From contig NC_049983.1 of assembly GCF_000003815.2 (NCBI RefSeq), forward strand, positions 3,085,960-3,149,959: DNA of 64,000 bases. Reading direction: 5' to 3'. The notes below the pieces were generated by a model. That model saw nothing but the letters and a program-made list of their open reading frames with translations, was not told where the DNA came from and did not search any database. This DNA is from Branchiostoma floridae. Its lineage: Eukaryota > Chordata > Leptocardii > Amphioxiformes > Branchiostomatidae. Shown here one piece after another: positions 41,138 to 51,847 of the stretch. Each line of letters starts with the position of its first letter. The first letter of the stretch is position 1. The translations under genes and the position numbers were made by a program.

Positions 41138-41168
<31 letters not shown>

Positions 41169-41188
41169 GCGCGGTCGCGCATACACAG

Positions 41189-41223
<35 letters not shown>

Positions 41224-42290
41224 CACATACATACATGCATGCACACACACGCACATACACACACACACACATACATGCATGCATACACATACATACATAC
41301 ATACATACATACATGCACACACATACATACACACCACAATTTGGAATATTCCCTCTTCCACATACTACTACTCACCGTGGTCGTGTGCAAAGACCAGGAC
41401 ACCCTCTTTGTTCAGTTCTGTGGCGAGTTCTTCATATCTCTGACAGTGTCCGCTCAAACCGTGGATAATCATCAACAGGGCCCTGGGGATATATTAGACA
41501 CAAGTAGTCTACCAGCTACCTTCGCCAGACTACAGAAAGTTTCGCCAGACTTCCCAAAGTTTGGTAGGTAATCATAAGGTCTATGTCACATTTCCAAACT
41601 GGGGTTCAGCTGGGAAGCTTTCGGGAACGAAAAGTATGATATAGAAGACACCAAAACACACAAGACGTAAAGAGAATAGTCGTGAATATTATTTGTGTAT
41701 CTTTCTATGTATACACTGCTAGTTTTCGTTTCTACATACAGCGGGGCCCCGGTTTGGAAATGTGACGTTAGCATTAGGCGATCTAGAGTTTGCTAGTAAA
41801 CAAGAAATCACCTGCACTAATGACCTAATATCCCAAAGAACTATTACAGTATAGAAGCGTAGATAAAGCCTAGCCTAGAAATCCAGGTAATAAGACATGA
41901 CAAATAGCAGCTGTACTCAAGCAACTAGCTATGATTTCGGAAAACCTCACTCAATCCTCACCCAATCGATATATTGTATCTTTATGCAATTATGTTATTT
42001 TATGATCATCATCATCGGTCGATATATTTACACACGGGGTGATATACTCTTTCGCTGGCTAATTACAAGACGCGGATGCGCCAGGTCTCCCGTCCATTTT
42101 ATGATGGTTGAATATAACGTTGCTAATGCTATTTAAAAACTGGGCTTTACCTTGGTGCTTGTTCCTGTGGTTCCCAGTACTTGCAGAACAGATACTGTCC
42201 CCGAGAGTTCACCAAGTGGGGCAACTCTGAATACAGCACGCCTTGCGGAGTTCTCGGCCTATCATCGCTGGTTTGGGAATCGCTCGCCAT
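38256..42290 (-). CDS. MGLL: Monoglyceride lipase-like serine hydrolase, copy A (complete, 299 aa)
   Basis: Exons on the minus strand in order: 42290-42151, 41482-41376, 40673-40537, 40064-39954, 39761-39672, 39338-39123, 38354-38256. They join in frame to 300 codons including the stop; human monoglyceride lipase is 303 residues. MGLL hydrolyses 2-arachidonoylglycerol and other monoacylglycerols to fatty acid and glycerol at membranes. Landmarks: [20 protein letters not shown] near the N-terminus, oxyanion-hole HG in [19 protein letters not shown], nucleophile Ser in GQSMGG (split by the exon 3/4 junction), Asp in HGDQDKM, His in VYHEP. The start ATG at 42290 is the first in frame. Compared with copy B a CAG-to-TAG change ends the protein 29 codons early, near the human length. 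Confidence 0.92.
38690..39105 (-). repeat. SINE-like repeat in intron 6 of MGLL copy A
   Basis: Minus orientation. On the minus strand a head with a tRNA B-box-like GTTCGAATCC (complement near 39065-39075) is followed by 'aaaggcactttc', 'cacgttaaagaac' and the 'caccatcg' text. The same repeat sits next to exon 6 in copies B and C, so it predates the duplications. Confidence 0.6.
39123..39338 (-). CDS. MGLL: MGLL copy A exon 6 (catalytic Asp)
   Basis: 72 codons, phase 0-0: [20 protein letters not shown], then [40 protein letters not shown] and DKQLK. The second Asp of HGDQD is the expected catalytic acid. Confidence 0.92.
39404..39668 (+). repeat. (GT)n-rich tract
   Basis: Imperfect GT/TG dinucleotide array with CT and GC interruptions, in intron 5 of MGLL copy A. 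Long open frames through it are artefacts of the dinucleotide. Confidence 0.9.
39672..39761 (-). CDS. MGLL: MGLL copy A exon 5
   Basis: 30 codons, phase 0-0, [20 protein letters not shown] then [10 protein letters not shown]. Corresponds to the FKVLAAKVLNLVLP and VLSRNKTE part of human MGLL. Confidence 0.9.
39954..40064 (-). CDS. MGLL: MGLL copy A exon 4 (second half of the nucleophile elbow)
   Basis: 37 codons, phase 0-0, [20 protein letters not shown] then [17 protein letters not shown]. The leading Gly completes the GQSMG elbow. The intron 3 acceptor is TTTCCATAG. Confidence 0.92.
40537..40673 (-). CDS. MGLL: MGLL copy A exon 3 (catalytic Ser)
   Basis: Completes a split Val, then [40 protein letters not shown] and FGQSM. 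The Ser of GQSM is the nucleophile; human MGLL has GHSMGG. Confidence 0.93.
41115..41335 (+). repeat. (CA)n / (CG)n / (CATA)n tract
   Basis: Alternating purine-pyrimidine block in intron 2 of MGLL copy A, including 'cgcgcgcgcgcgcgcg' around 41155-41172, a sequence type able to adopt Z-DNA. A related CA tract in copy B runs into the gap at 50207. Confidence 0.9.
41376..41482 (-). CDS. MGLL: MGLL copy A exon 2 (oxyanion-hole HG motif)
   Basis: Encodes [35 protein letters not shown] after a split Arg. Human MGLL has SHGAGEHSGRYEELA and LLVFAHDHVGHG. Confidence 0.92.
42151..42290 (-). CDS. MGLL: MGLL copy A exon 1 (start codon)
   Basis: 46 codons plus two bases: [40 protein letters not shown] and PQEQAP. 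The LPHLVN-GQYLFC-YW string is that of human MGLL. ATG at 42288-42290. Confidence 0.92.
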
Positions 42291-43116
42291 TTTCACATCT
42301 CACGAGTAGATCTGGTGGCTTTAAATTTCACCACGTCTCAGTCTTTCCTGGACGCAAGTTGTCTGGACTGTTGAGATTTACATGGCCGTATACATGTGTT
42401 TATGTATACAGGGTGGCAGGGCTATTAGCCTATAGTAAGTCCTTTGGGTATGGGACCTGTTCCCCACGCGTCTGGACTGTCCAACCGGTCGGGTAAGTTA
42501 GGCCTAGGCCCCATTTCAAAACCGGGGCCCGGCTGTTAGCGGAAACGAAAAATTAAAGGTGTTTATCAAGGAATTATGCTCATGGATGTTTTTTCTACGT
42601 TCTGTGTCTTTTGTTGCCTTTTATAACAAGAGAAATCAATCCTGTTATTAAAATCAAAGAACAAACATATCATAGAAGACGTGGGTAAATGCGTCTTCCG
42701 CTGCCTAAAAAGAAGAAGCCAAACCCAGCAAAACCAGTATAATGTACACTTGAGTAGCACAACATAGTCATAGAATGTAGTTCTTAGCACCTTTGTACTT
42801 TCCTTATCATACGTGTTGTTTGTAGCTGCAATTAGCCATCGGGCATGAACATGGCGTAAAATCATTATTATATCATATTTTCCCGAAAGCTACCCGGCCA
42901 GGCCCCGGATTGGGACCTAGCGCTGATCCTAAGGAGGTGATTCTGAAAAGAAACCTGAAGAAAGAAACGTAACCCAATAGTGTCCTGTGTCCAGTTAGTC
43001 CAGTGCCATTAGATCATTCACTTGTAATTGATGTCTATCAATTCATAGCTTCGGTAGAAGGTTTGGTCGGTTATGTATGTGTGTCTGTACGTGTTGTGGC
43101 GTGTACCATGCATATT

Positions 43117-43163
<47 letters not shown>

Positions 43164-44107
43164 GTGTGTGACCAGCCTGGAGAATGGCAGCTGGATGGAT
43201 TGTATTAATTTCATATTTGGTATGAGAGTAGACCTTGAAATGATTAGATTTTGGTCCCCCTGGCGACTTGTTACGGTCTATGTCGATATTTTGCCATAGT
43301 CAGAATGTACTACTTTGATTCTGACAGTATTACTTTACAGTACCTAATATGAGGCATGTCACTGTGGTTCAACTGGTAGTAACTTAACAGCTAAGCTCCC
43401 GATTGGTAACTGGGAGATTTCAATTCAATCCAGGGTAGGGTATCTCGGTTGGGCTTATGTGTAAACACATAGGTTTCCCATTGAGCGACCTGGTTTTAAA
43501 TGTGCGTTCTATCAATTAATCCTCATGGCTTCACTAATCACTCCACAGAGACGGGGGACGCCATAGGCTTTCTACAACTTATGATCCACTTCTCATTGAA
43601 TCACGTGTTCTATCTACCATAACGTGACTTCACAGACGCAGTGGATTGCTCATTCCAAACCATACACACAGAGACCATAAACAAAGGCTGGAGTTTGATT
43701 TGGTACCTGAAAATTTGTGTTTGCAATTACAATTGTGTTGACAAGTACAGTCAAACTTTGACCCAGATTGTTTCGAATACTGCTCTGTGACTGGGAAGTT
43801 GATATGGTGCTTGGAAATAATGTTACAACGCAAACGTTTTGAACAAGATTTAATTCAGTGAACCACAAAATTCTGTACATACAGTAGATAACAGTGCCTA
43901 ACTACTTGCAAGTTGCAACATGTGACAAAAATACACCTAATATATATTGCAGTATATGCCATGTTCATTCAATTGTAGTCCTTTTGTAAACCTACTTGTA
44001 CTCGCTTACCAAAAGTGCTTTCTCATGAGAAACAGGTATTTATAAGCCCGATGTTCACTAGGAATGCAATGGAGGTACTGTTTGCTACTGTACTAGACAC
44101 AGGGATA
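42291..44107 (-). other. Intergenic between MGLL copies A and B
   Basis: 1.8 kb with a (GT)n tract (43118-43168). Part is repeated beyond copy B: 'tctacaacttatgatccact' and 'taccataacgtgac' text (43567-43650) recurs at 52690-52790. The promoter of copy A must lie here but I see no distinct TATA box. Confidence 0.55.
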
Positions 44108-44293
44108 TCAGATATGGTTCTGCTCTGCACCCTGTAGCTCTTGTAGGGGCTGTGTCGCTGCGCCCTCTAGTGTGTCATGTTGGTACTGCCCGGCCTGTAT
44201 TCTCTCCGCCACCCATGTTACAATGTCGCGGCGTGCGGTCTGGGCGTCCGGCTCCAGCTCAAACAGAGGTTCGTGGTAAACGCCGGGATAGAT
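44108..44293 (-). CDS. MGLL: MGLL copy B exon 7, extended C-terminus
   Basis: Begins [20 protein letters not shown] and reads through the position of the copy A stop (CAG here) to add QAGQYQHDTLEGAATQPLQE then LQGAEQNHI before TGA. Copy A ends at the same site with TAG. Confidence 0.85.
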   Translation of the reverse strand: MYPGVYHEPLFELEPDAQTARRDIVTWVAERIQAGQYQHDTLEGAATQPLQELQGAEQNHI

Positions 44294-47200
44294 CTACGAA
44301 AGGGAAGAGAAAAAGAAAGAGTTACTTCATCGACTCTTAATGTTCAACATTTGGGCATACGAATGTCTCGAAGTATTGAAAACTTGAGTTGTCAGTTGTT
44401 CCTCTTTAGCCTCCTTTTGCTTTGAAGCAAATTCAACAAACTAGGGCTGGGTCGATCTAAGAACGGAAAATGGTCTGCCATCTTCACTCTAACGGGACGG
44501 GGCACGCTACAGACTTCCATGTACCTTTTGACCCATTACTGACGTCATTTAAAAGTAAGGTCTTTTAGGGTTTACTTTGAGTAGGACGGTAAGGCAGCAA
44601 CGTTAAAGAACCCCCACACGTGCGATGGTGCGGTGTGGATGGAGCAAACCATTCTGTCTGGAGTTGGCGATTCACTACAAATCACCCGGACGGAGGCCTG
44701 GCGAACCTTCGTGTCGTATCAGCCACCCGGTGATTACATCATTCACCATGCCCCGGAGAGGAGATAGGCGCCGCCAGGGGACTAAAATGCCTATTGATAC
44801 AGCATAACACGTTGTGCTGCCCCTACGGCTAATTAATCAGCCTACGGCTGATTAAAAGGCTATGGGACGAACGAACTAACGAAGGCAGCAACGTCACTGC
44901 CACACATGTACACATACCCTTTCCAGCCTGATACATGACAGGGATGCGCCAGGTCTCCCGTCCAGATAAATGGTGTAAATCACCGTAACGAGACGGAGGT
45001 TCACCAGGCCTCCATCCGGGCAATTAGTAGTGAATCACCAACTCCAGACTGCACAATGGATTTGCACCATCGTACACCGGGGCATGCCCCTACCCTTTTT
45101 TCAAAATGTGTGGTGGGTTCTCATTTTCAACTAAGTGAAGTGAAGAAAGTCATTATTAAGTGCCTTTCCTAAAGGTGGTATCTCACTGCACTTGCGTCAC
45201 GCTTGCGTCATTGCGGGGTTCGAAAGATACTCAACGAATTTCAGAGATAAAAAACGAATTTTCTTACCTTTTTTTTGTATTTTGTCGTCTTCTAAGTCAT
45301 ACTTTAATGTATTACGCAATATGTAAATTATAAAAAAAATGGATAGAATAACAAAACAGTGACGAACGAACCCCGCAGTGACGCAAGCTTGACGCAAGTG
45401 CGGTGAGATACCACCTTAAGGGCACAAGATCGGTAACACGACACGATTCAAACCCGGGACCTCTAGGTCTGTCGTTACGCCATGCGATCCCCCTTCTACC
45501 TACCTTCATCTGTTTGTCCGCCACTGAGGCGTGCTGGTACAGAAGCTTGGTTCCGTCGATGAGAGCCATCTTGTCCTGATCGCCGTGCAGGGCCAACAGA
45601 GGCGTGCGGAAGTTGTGCACTTCGCGCTGGATCCGCTCCATGGCGCTCATTAACTGGACCGCCAAGCGCGCACAGACACGGCCGTGAAATACTAACGGGT
45701 CTTCTTCAAACGCCTTCACCTGTATTAATGGAAGTGTATTTACGTCCATATAAAATTGAGGTATTGTTTTTGGTGTGTCTGTGTGTGCCAGTTTGTATGT
45801 GTGTGCAAGGACTTGGTGTGTGGTGGTGTTTTCGGATATTTGTGGTCAGCACAACTTTAAAACCACTGGATGGATTGTAATCATATTTGATACGTGGACA
45901 GAGGTTGGGAAGACGAAGTTCAAGTTCGATTTTCAACCCTCTGGTGTGTGACCTTGTTTCCTTAGCAACGGTTGCCATAGAAACACGCCAAGCACTTTCA
46001 AGGGTCAGTAAATGAATACTCCACTGCCGCTTGTGACGTTCTCAAGTTTTGACGTAATTTCAACAGGCATTAGTCAAGTGACACTGTACTAGTACTAGCA
46101 TTCAATTAGGGACATATTTTCCTAATTTGCATACATAGGCACGTTAAAGGGAGAGGGCTAGCAACCCATGCTTGTAAAATCCACCCCTGCTATAGAAACA
46201 GCAAGGAAACGTATACTGACCTCCGTACCACTATGCATTACAAGGTAAACAACGACAACAACAGTGGCGTTTTAAAGATGAAGTACATGCCCTGATGATA
46301 GGTCGTGGTTTAGGTTGGGTACCGGTACAAAAAAATCAGGTCCAGGTCCGGTTCAGGTCCAAAGGATCAGGTCCGGACCTGAACCTGGACCTGATGCAGT
46401 ATGACTCATACCAATGGTCCATTTTACTACAAAGAAATATGTTTGGTGGAGTATTAAACTTACACGTTTTTAGATCCTACAACGCAAATAACTGTACCTG
46501 TACGATTGGCTGCAAAACTTGGTAGAAATTACTATAAACTCTACTCTACTTCACTCTTTTAATTTTCTTCCACCTGCAAGCGCCAAAACGTGTGAATGCC
46601 TGATAAAATAATCTGTTAATTTTCTAATCGGTCCAACATCCGGCCCACCTAATTTTTTCAGGTCCGTCTTTTCTGGACCGGTAAAATAAATAAAAAACGG
46701 TTTTGTACCGGCACGCTGTACCGATACCCAGTCCTGTTCGTGGTACTTGTAAGTTGCAAACATGAGAATGGTTTCTCACCTTAGCAGTGTCCCGGCTGAG
46801 CATATGTGTCTCAATCCTCGCTACCCCAGCCCTCGGCGCGAAGAAAGCCAGCGCCTTGGCAGCTAACACCTGTAGGGTCATGGTGAAAACAGACAGACGA
46901 ATACTAGTAAGATGACTATCAACTTGGACACGAAGTAGTTACTGACACAATTAGAAAAGAAACAATAAATTACAGTAGCTAGGAAGGCAACATTTTCGAG
47001 AAAATGCAAAGAAGTTTCCCTCCCAGTAATTTGGTTTATGTCAAGCTACTCGCACACGATATTTTTTTTCGACTTGGCTCACAGGCGTCGCCAAAAAGAC
47101 CACTTTATATGTGCAGCAACAGATAATATTTCGTTCATATTTGCTGTAAACGCGAATATGCTGATGTCATCGTCAGTTCTAAGCTCTGATTGGTTCATGA

Positions 47201-49863
47201 CAGAAGAAAAATTAAGAAGAAGAAAGAAAAAGAAGAACACACATCAGAACAAAAACACAATCAACCAAACAGGAGAGCCTCTGAAGAAAGCTGGCCAGTG
47301 CGTATTTTGGAAAAAAGCCTGGATGTTAAACAAAATCACATGAAAAAAAGAGTTTTTAAACATCGAATTACTGAATTGGTCTGTCTTCTATTAAAAAGAA
47401 CATTACATGACATTCGTCTAACAAAGAAAAAAAAATTGTTACAAGTGGGGTTCGAACCCACGATCCACAACTGCAAAAGCAAATCGCTATATCCACCCAG
47501 AGCGTAGACCGCTCGGCCACGCTAGCTGATTGGGTGACGCGCGTATAGAAGGGCTATAAGAAGAGTTTGGTTAAATTGGCCGATCCATGCATCCATCCAC
47601 GGTTGAACTAACCGCTTCTCTCGCATCTAGGCCGGAGCGTAATAATTACTGCTTTTTCTCAGACGTATGACCACGTTGATTTGATTATGTGGATGACATC
47701 CTATGGGGAACTCCAAAACTGATGCGAGCGTGCGAATAAAAAAAAGTAAAATAAAAGTTGCCTTTATTATGGTGGTCAGGAAGGTTGAACAAATGACTGA
47801 AAGCAAGTGATATCATGGTATACCAAACAACAGATTCTTCATTTTAGTGCTTTCACATCTTATTCCTTGATCTTGGAATTGACATTGGCATTTTATGGTA
47901 TTAGTATACTTTTCCCGTTATTTTTGCAATTGTGCAATCTACGGTATATGTTTGCTTATTTTGTAGCTGCTTTGGACGATATATGCTGTATGGTTCAAAA
48001 CTTTTTTTTTCTTTGGAAGCCGGCCGGAAATTGACGCGCGCGCAGATGTCATCCATATAATCAAATCAACATGGCGAAATATGATATCGAAATAAGAGAT
48101 ACTTAAACACTTTTAAGATTTTCAGTCACAAAAGTACAAAAACCATGCAAGCTATCCAAAGCTATACTTCCCTGCGTCAAAATCTTAACTCACCCGAAAT
48201 GTGGTAGCAGACTCCGGCGCGGGAATGATCCCAGGGGCGGATACGATCACCCCTGCAAACAGAGTGGGACGTTCCAGGGCTGATAGAATGGTGACGGATC
48301 CTCCCTGTGGGACACATTGCGGTATTTACACGGCCTATTCTTAACAATGGGTATCATGGCAGAAAGAGGCTGTCAAAAATCACCTACCTGAGTTTTAGAA
48401 CATGAAAAACTCACATCGGCATGGTTGTCCGGCCTCTAAAGAGTAATTTGACGACAAAAAAGGAAAAAATTTACGGCAGAATTATGTTACACGCAATCAA
48501 AACATAGGTGGTGACCTTTTGACCCCTTTTCACTGCCTGTAAACAACACCAAAACACCTAACTTCTAAAGCCTACTGCATCCACAAATATTGCTAAAATT
48601 CTGTTTTTTGAACACAAGATAAAGGTTACAACCCTTACCTGTCATACGCACCTCCAAAATCCAAACATATCCCAAGAAAAACATTCTACAGGCACTTTTG
48701 CCTAGGGTACCTAAATGTGGGTCATCTGCGCTTGTCCGGAAATACCAAAATTTGCCCTATGGAAACAGGTGTGTGAATGAAGAATTACGGCAACTGTGTT
48801 GTCTTTCTTCAAACGTCCTTTGAAAAGACATACACAGATACGCATGGCACGGGCACGTGAACTATGAAACAAAAACTAATCCTAAAAGTAAAATGACGTC
48901 CATAAGTACAAAACGGAAACATAAGAACCAGAAACTATGACAATTCTATATTATCTAAAGATATGCACAGAATCCCTAGAGATCTAGAGATTTGATTTAT
49001 AAAAATACTTGATTGATAAAAATTCAATTAAAACTGAATTAGGCTAGCACCTGAGGCGTTGCCAAAAACTAGAAGCCAAAACATGATTATTGATAGACAC
49101 CAACATAAAATCACTGTTACGTGAATTGAATTGAACGCGATAACTTAAAACGTTACAAGATAAAGCACATCAATAAGTAGCGCCCTGATTCTTAAAGGAG
49201 TCCTAAACCCCACAAGAGGGTGCTATTTTCCGATAGATATTAATTTTAGGAAGTAAAACATGCATACTACTTCACATTATACGATCAAAATTAGTCTCGC
49301 GTACAATGAAAAGCATCCAGTGTTGTGCTAAACTCCCCAAGTACTCTTTAATTCAATTACGAAAACTCAGCCTATGGCTGAATACAATGTGTCGAAAATG
49401 TTCTGTGTTAAAAACTCGTCTTTGTTTTGTGTTGTTTGAGATGTTGTGAGCAATTGTTCGTCTTGGTATGCACATCGCCCCTCTTTTATGCCAAAATTAT
49501 CTATGATGAAGGAAGTGTCTATACGTAAAGGGAATGCATGGGTAGGGTCTGCATGGGTTTAGTGAGTTTTACAAACACACCTCGCGTACTTCACCACAAG
49601 TGAAATTCTGCAAAAAGGTTGCTGATTATGGATTCATTGATACATAATCCTTTGGAAAATAACACTGTTATTCCAATACAACGGATATAGGTTACCCCTT
49701 GGGAAAGGTTAACTAGCGTTCCTCACCATGGACTGTCCGAAGACGAAGAGCGGAATACCGGGGTTCGCGGCTCGCATCTTGTCTGCGTGCTGCAACACGT
49801 CCTGAACGTACTCGTCAAAACTCTTGATGTCAGCAGGGTAACCCTGGCTCTGGCCGTGTCCGA
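44108..49863 (-). CDS. MGLL: Monoglyceride lipase-like, copy B (exons 3-7 seen; exons 1-2 in gaps)
   Basis: Exons 49863-49727, 48304-48194, 46869-46780, 45719-45504 and 44293-44108 match copy A exons 3-7 in length (137, 111, 90, 216 bp) except the last (186 versus 99 bp). All are open with correct phases. Catalytic Ser (GQSM-GG), Asp (HGDQD) and His (VYHEP) are kept. Flanks of copy A exons 2 and 1 align to sequence either side of the N runs, so the missing exons probably lie in 50207-50598 and 51321-51760. Probably a functional paralog. Confidence 0.85.
44590..45490. repeat. SINE-like repeats in inverted arrangement, intron 6 of MGLL copy B
   Basis: A forward piece (44600-44760) and a reverse piece (44940-45110) share 'ggagttggcgattcactaca' / complement and 'gcgatggtgcggtgt', forming an inverted pair with about 150-bp arms. 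The reverse copy continues to 45490 and is interrupted by the Harbinger-like element. Confidence 0.6.
45173..45416 (-). mobile_element. Harbinger-like MITE in the copy B SINE
   Basis: Inverted ends begin AGGTGGTATCTCACTGC and extend about 45-50 bp. Flanked by TAA on both sides (45170-45172, 45417-45419); a 3-bp TAA/TTA duplication is typical of PIF/Harbinger. Copies A ('cctttcctaagagcac', near 39035) and C (near 56110) show the empty site. 244 bp, non-coding. Confidence 0.75.
45504..45719 (-). CDS. MGLL: MGLL copy B exon 6 (catalytic Asp)
   Basis: 72 codons, phase 0-0: [60 protein letters not shown] and DKQMK. Donor GTAGGT. Confidence 0.92.
46311..46732 (+). mobile_element. Inverted-repeat element with GGTACCGGTAC-type ends, copy 1
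   Basis: Ends 'ggttgggtaccggtac' and 'gtaccgatacccagtcc'; internal 'caggtccggacctga' palindromes. A relative in the opposite orientation is at 53068-53528. Lies in intron 5 of MGLL copy B and is absent from the same intron of copy A. Confidence 0.6.
46780..46869 (-). CDS. MGLL: MGLL copy B exon 5
   Basis: 30 codons, [20 protein letters not shown] then THMLSRDTAK; phase 0-0. Confidence 0.9.
47438..47526 (-). tRNA. tRNA-like sequence (class II, probably a pseudogene or SINE head)
   Basis: On the minus strand an A-box TGGCCGAGCGGTCTA and a B-box GGTTCGAACCC in CGTGGGTTCGAACCCCAC are spaced as in a Leu/Ser-type tRNA with a long variable arm. Nine T follow the 3' end, a pol III terminator. The acceptor ends (GCTAGCG and TTGTAAC) pair poorly and no convincing anticodon arm forms, so an active tRNA is unlikely. 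Confidence 0.4.
48194..48304 (-). CDS. MGLL: MGLL copy B exon 4
   Basis: 37 codons, [20 protein letters not shown] then VSAPGIIPAPESATTFR. The acceptor is CCCACAG, supplied by about 450 bp of sequence not present in copy A (see findings). Confidence 0.9.
49193..49675 (-). mobile_element. Diverged relative of the TTAA element
   Basis: On the minus strand it shares 'cccatgcagaccctaccc' and 'atgcattccctttacg' with 2921-3445. Termini are eroded. Copy A lacks it at the matching point ('gccctgtttttctaatacaa', near 40470), so it inserted after duplication. Confidence 0.65.
49727..49863 (-). CDS. MGLL: MGLL copy B exon 3 (catalytic Ser)
   Basis: Completes a split Val then [40 protein letters not shown] and FGQSM. 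137 bp, same as copy A; donor GTGAGG. Confidence 0.92.
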
Positions 49864-49954
49864 CTGGAAAGAGAGATGGCATGTATTACGTTATGTCTTG
49901 ATAGAGATCGTTGGTTACTCTGCCAAGGGTTGTATATACCATTATACCATTAAA

Positions 49955-50206
49955 ACATGCACACACATGCATACACAAACACATATGTGCACACACACAC
50001 ACACACACATACATGCACACATACATCCACACACACACACACATCCACACATATACATGTACACACTCACACACACATACACACACACACACACACATAC
50101 ATACATGCACACACATACATACATACATGCACACACACACACACACACACACAAACATGCAAACACACACACACACTTACGCACACACACACACACACAC
50201 ACACAC
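49955..50206 (+). repeat. (CA)n tract ending at an assembly gap
   Basis: CA/CATA array in intron 2 of MGLL copy B, homologous in position to 41115-41335. The assembly breaks inside it. Confidence 0.9.
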
Positions 50207-50598
50207 NNNNNNNNNNNNNNNNNNNNNNNNNNNNNNNNNNNNNNNNNNNNNNNNNNNNNNNNNNNNNNNNNNNNNNNNNNNNNNNNNNNNNNNNNNNNNN
50301 NNNNNNNNNNNNNNNNNNNNNNNNNNNNNNNNNNNNNNNNNNNNNNNNNNNNNNNNNNNNNNNNNNNNNNNNNNNNNNNNNNNNNNNNNNNNNNNNNNNN
50401 NNNNNNNNNNNNNNNNNNNNNNNNNNNNNNNNNNNNNNNNNNNNNNNNNNNNNNNNNNNNNNNNNNNNNNNNNNNNNNNNNNNNNNNNNNNNNNNNNNNN
50501 NNNNNNNNNNNNNNNNNNNNNNNNNNNNNNNNNNNNNNNNNNNNNNNNNNNNNNNNNNNNNNNNNNNNNNNNNNNNNNNNNNNNNNNNNNNNNNNNNN
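50207..50598. other. Assembly gap (N run); expected site of MGLL copy B exon 2
   Basis: The sequence resuming at 50599 ('aagacgtaaagagaatagtc') matches copy A at about 41660, just 5' (minus sense) of exon 2. Copy B exon 2 should therefore fall in this gap. Confidence 0.8.
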
Positions 50599-51320
50599 GA
50601 CACTAAACTACACAAGACGTAAAGAGAATAGTCGTGGGCATTATTTGTGTATATTTTTATTTAATTTTTTTATTTATTTGTTCAGCTGTTTACAAACAGT
50701 GTAAATCTTGTGTATATTTCTATATGTACATTTCTATTTTTCGCTTCTGCATACAGCCCGACCGTCGTCGTCGAATACATTTTTGATTATACTGCTGCTG
50801 GGATCCCTGTCACAGACCGGGCTCCGTTTTGGAAATGTGACGATAGCCTTAGAGTTTGCTTGTGCACAAGAAATCACCTGAATGACCTGATATCCCAACA
50901 GCATAGAATCGTCGATGAAGGTTAGACATCCAGGTAACAAGATATGCCAAATAGCAGTTACTCAAGCAGCTGGATATGACTGTGAAAAACCTCACTCAAC
51001 CCCCTGGCAAAAACCAGTGCATCCAGAAGTAAATTACTAGTTCTAGGGAAAAAAGCGAATGTTTTACACATCAATTCTAGTTTTATAAACTTGGTACTTG
51101 AAGGCATGACTAAAATATATTTTCTCGCTATCGGTAAGAGTAACAAGAATAGTATCATTCAATGAACATAAACGTTTCTGATGTTATTGAACATTGAGCC
51201 ATCACAAATCATACCTGCAGTTCTTGACCAGGTAATTAGGTCAAACGGTGGCTTTACAGCTCTTTGTTATTGTTATGTTTTTTGTGGGCTGACTGTTCTC
51301 TATTTCCAGCCAGGGGCTGA
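50599..51320 (-). other. MGLL copy B intron 1
   Basis: Aligns with the copy A interval 41650-42000 ('catccaggtaacaagatatg', 'aaacctcactcaac'). No coding segment. Confidence 0.55.
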
Positions 51321-51760
51321 NNNNNNNNNNNNNNNNNNNNNNNNNNNNNNNNNNNNNNNNNNNNNNNNNNNNNNNNNNNNNNNNNNNNNNNNNNNNNNNN
51401 NNNNNNNNNNNNNNNNNNNNNNNNNNNNNNNNNNNNNNNNNNNNNNNNNNNNNNNNNNNNNNNNNNNNNNNNNNNNNNNNNNNNNNNNNNNNNNNNNNNN
51501 NNNNNNNNNNNNNNNNNNNNNNNNNNNNNNNNNNNNNNNNNNNNNNNNNNNNNNNNNNNNNNNNNNNNNNNNNNNNNNNNNNNNNNNNNNNNNNNNNNNN
51601 NNNNNNNNNNNNNNNNNNNNNNNNNNNNNNNNNNNNNNNNNNNNNNNNNNNNNNNNNNNNNNNNNNNNNNNNNNNNNNNNNNNNNNNNNNNNNNNNNNNN
51701 NNNNNNNNNNNNNNNNNNNNNNNNNNNNNNNNNNNNNNNNNNNNNNNNNNNNNNNNNNNN
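51321..51760. other. Assembly gap (N run); expected site of MGLL copy B exon 1
   Basis: Copy A homology resumes on the far side with 'gttagtccagt' (51764, compare 42994), which lies upstream of exon 1 in copy A. Exon 1 of copy B is expected in the gap. Confidence 0.65.
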
Positions 51761-51847
51761 AAGTTAGTCCAGTACCCCAAAACCATACGCTTGATGTTAT
51801 TAAATTATTATCTTCGCTAGAAGGTTATGTTGTCGGTAGGGTGGCTA

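Noticed and set aside
39325-41571. Many Cys/Val- or His/Thr-rich open frames
   Set aside because: Translations of GT/CA dinucleotide arrays, not proteins.
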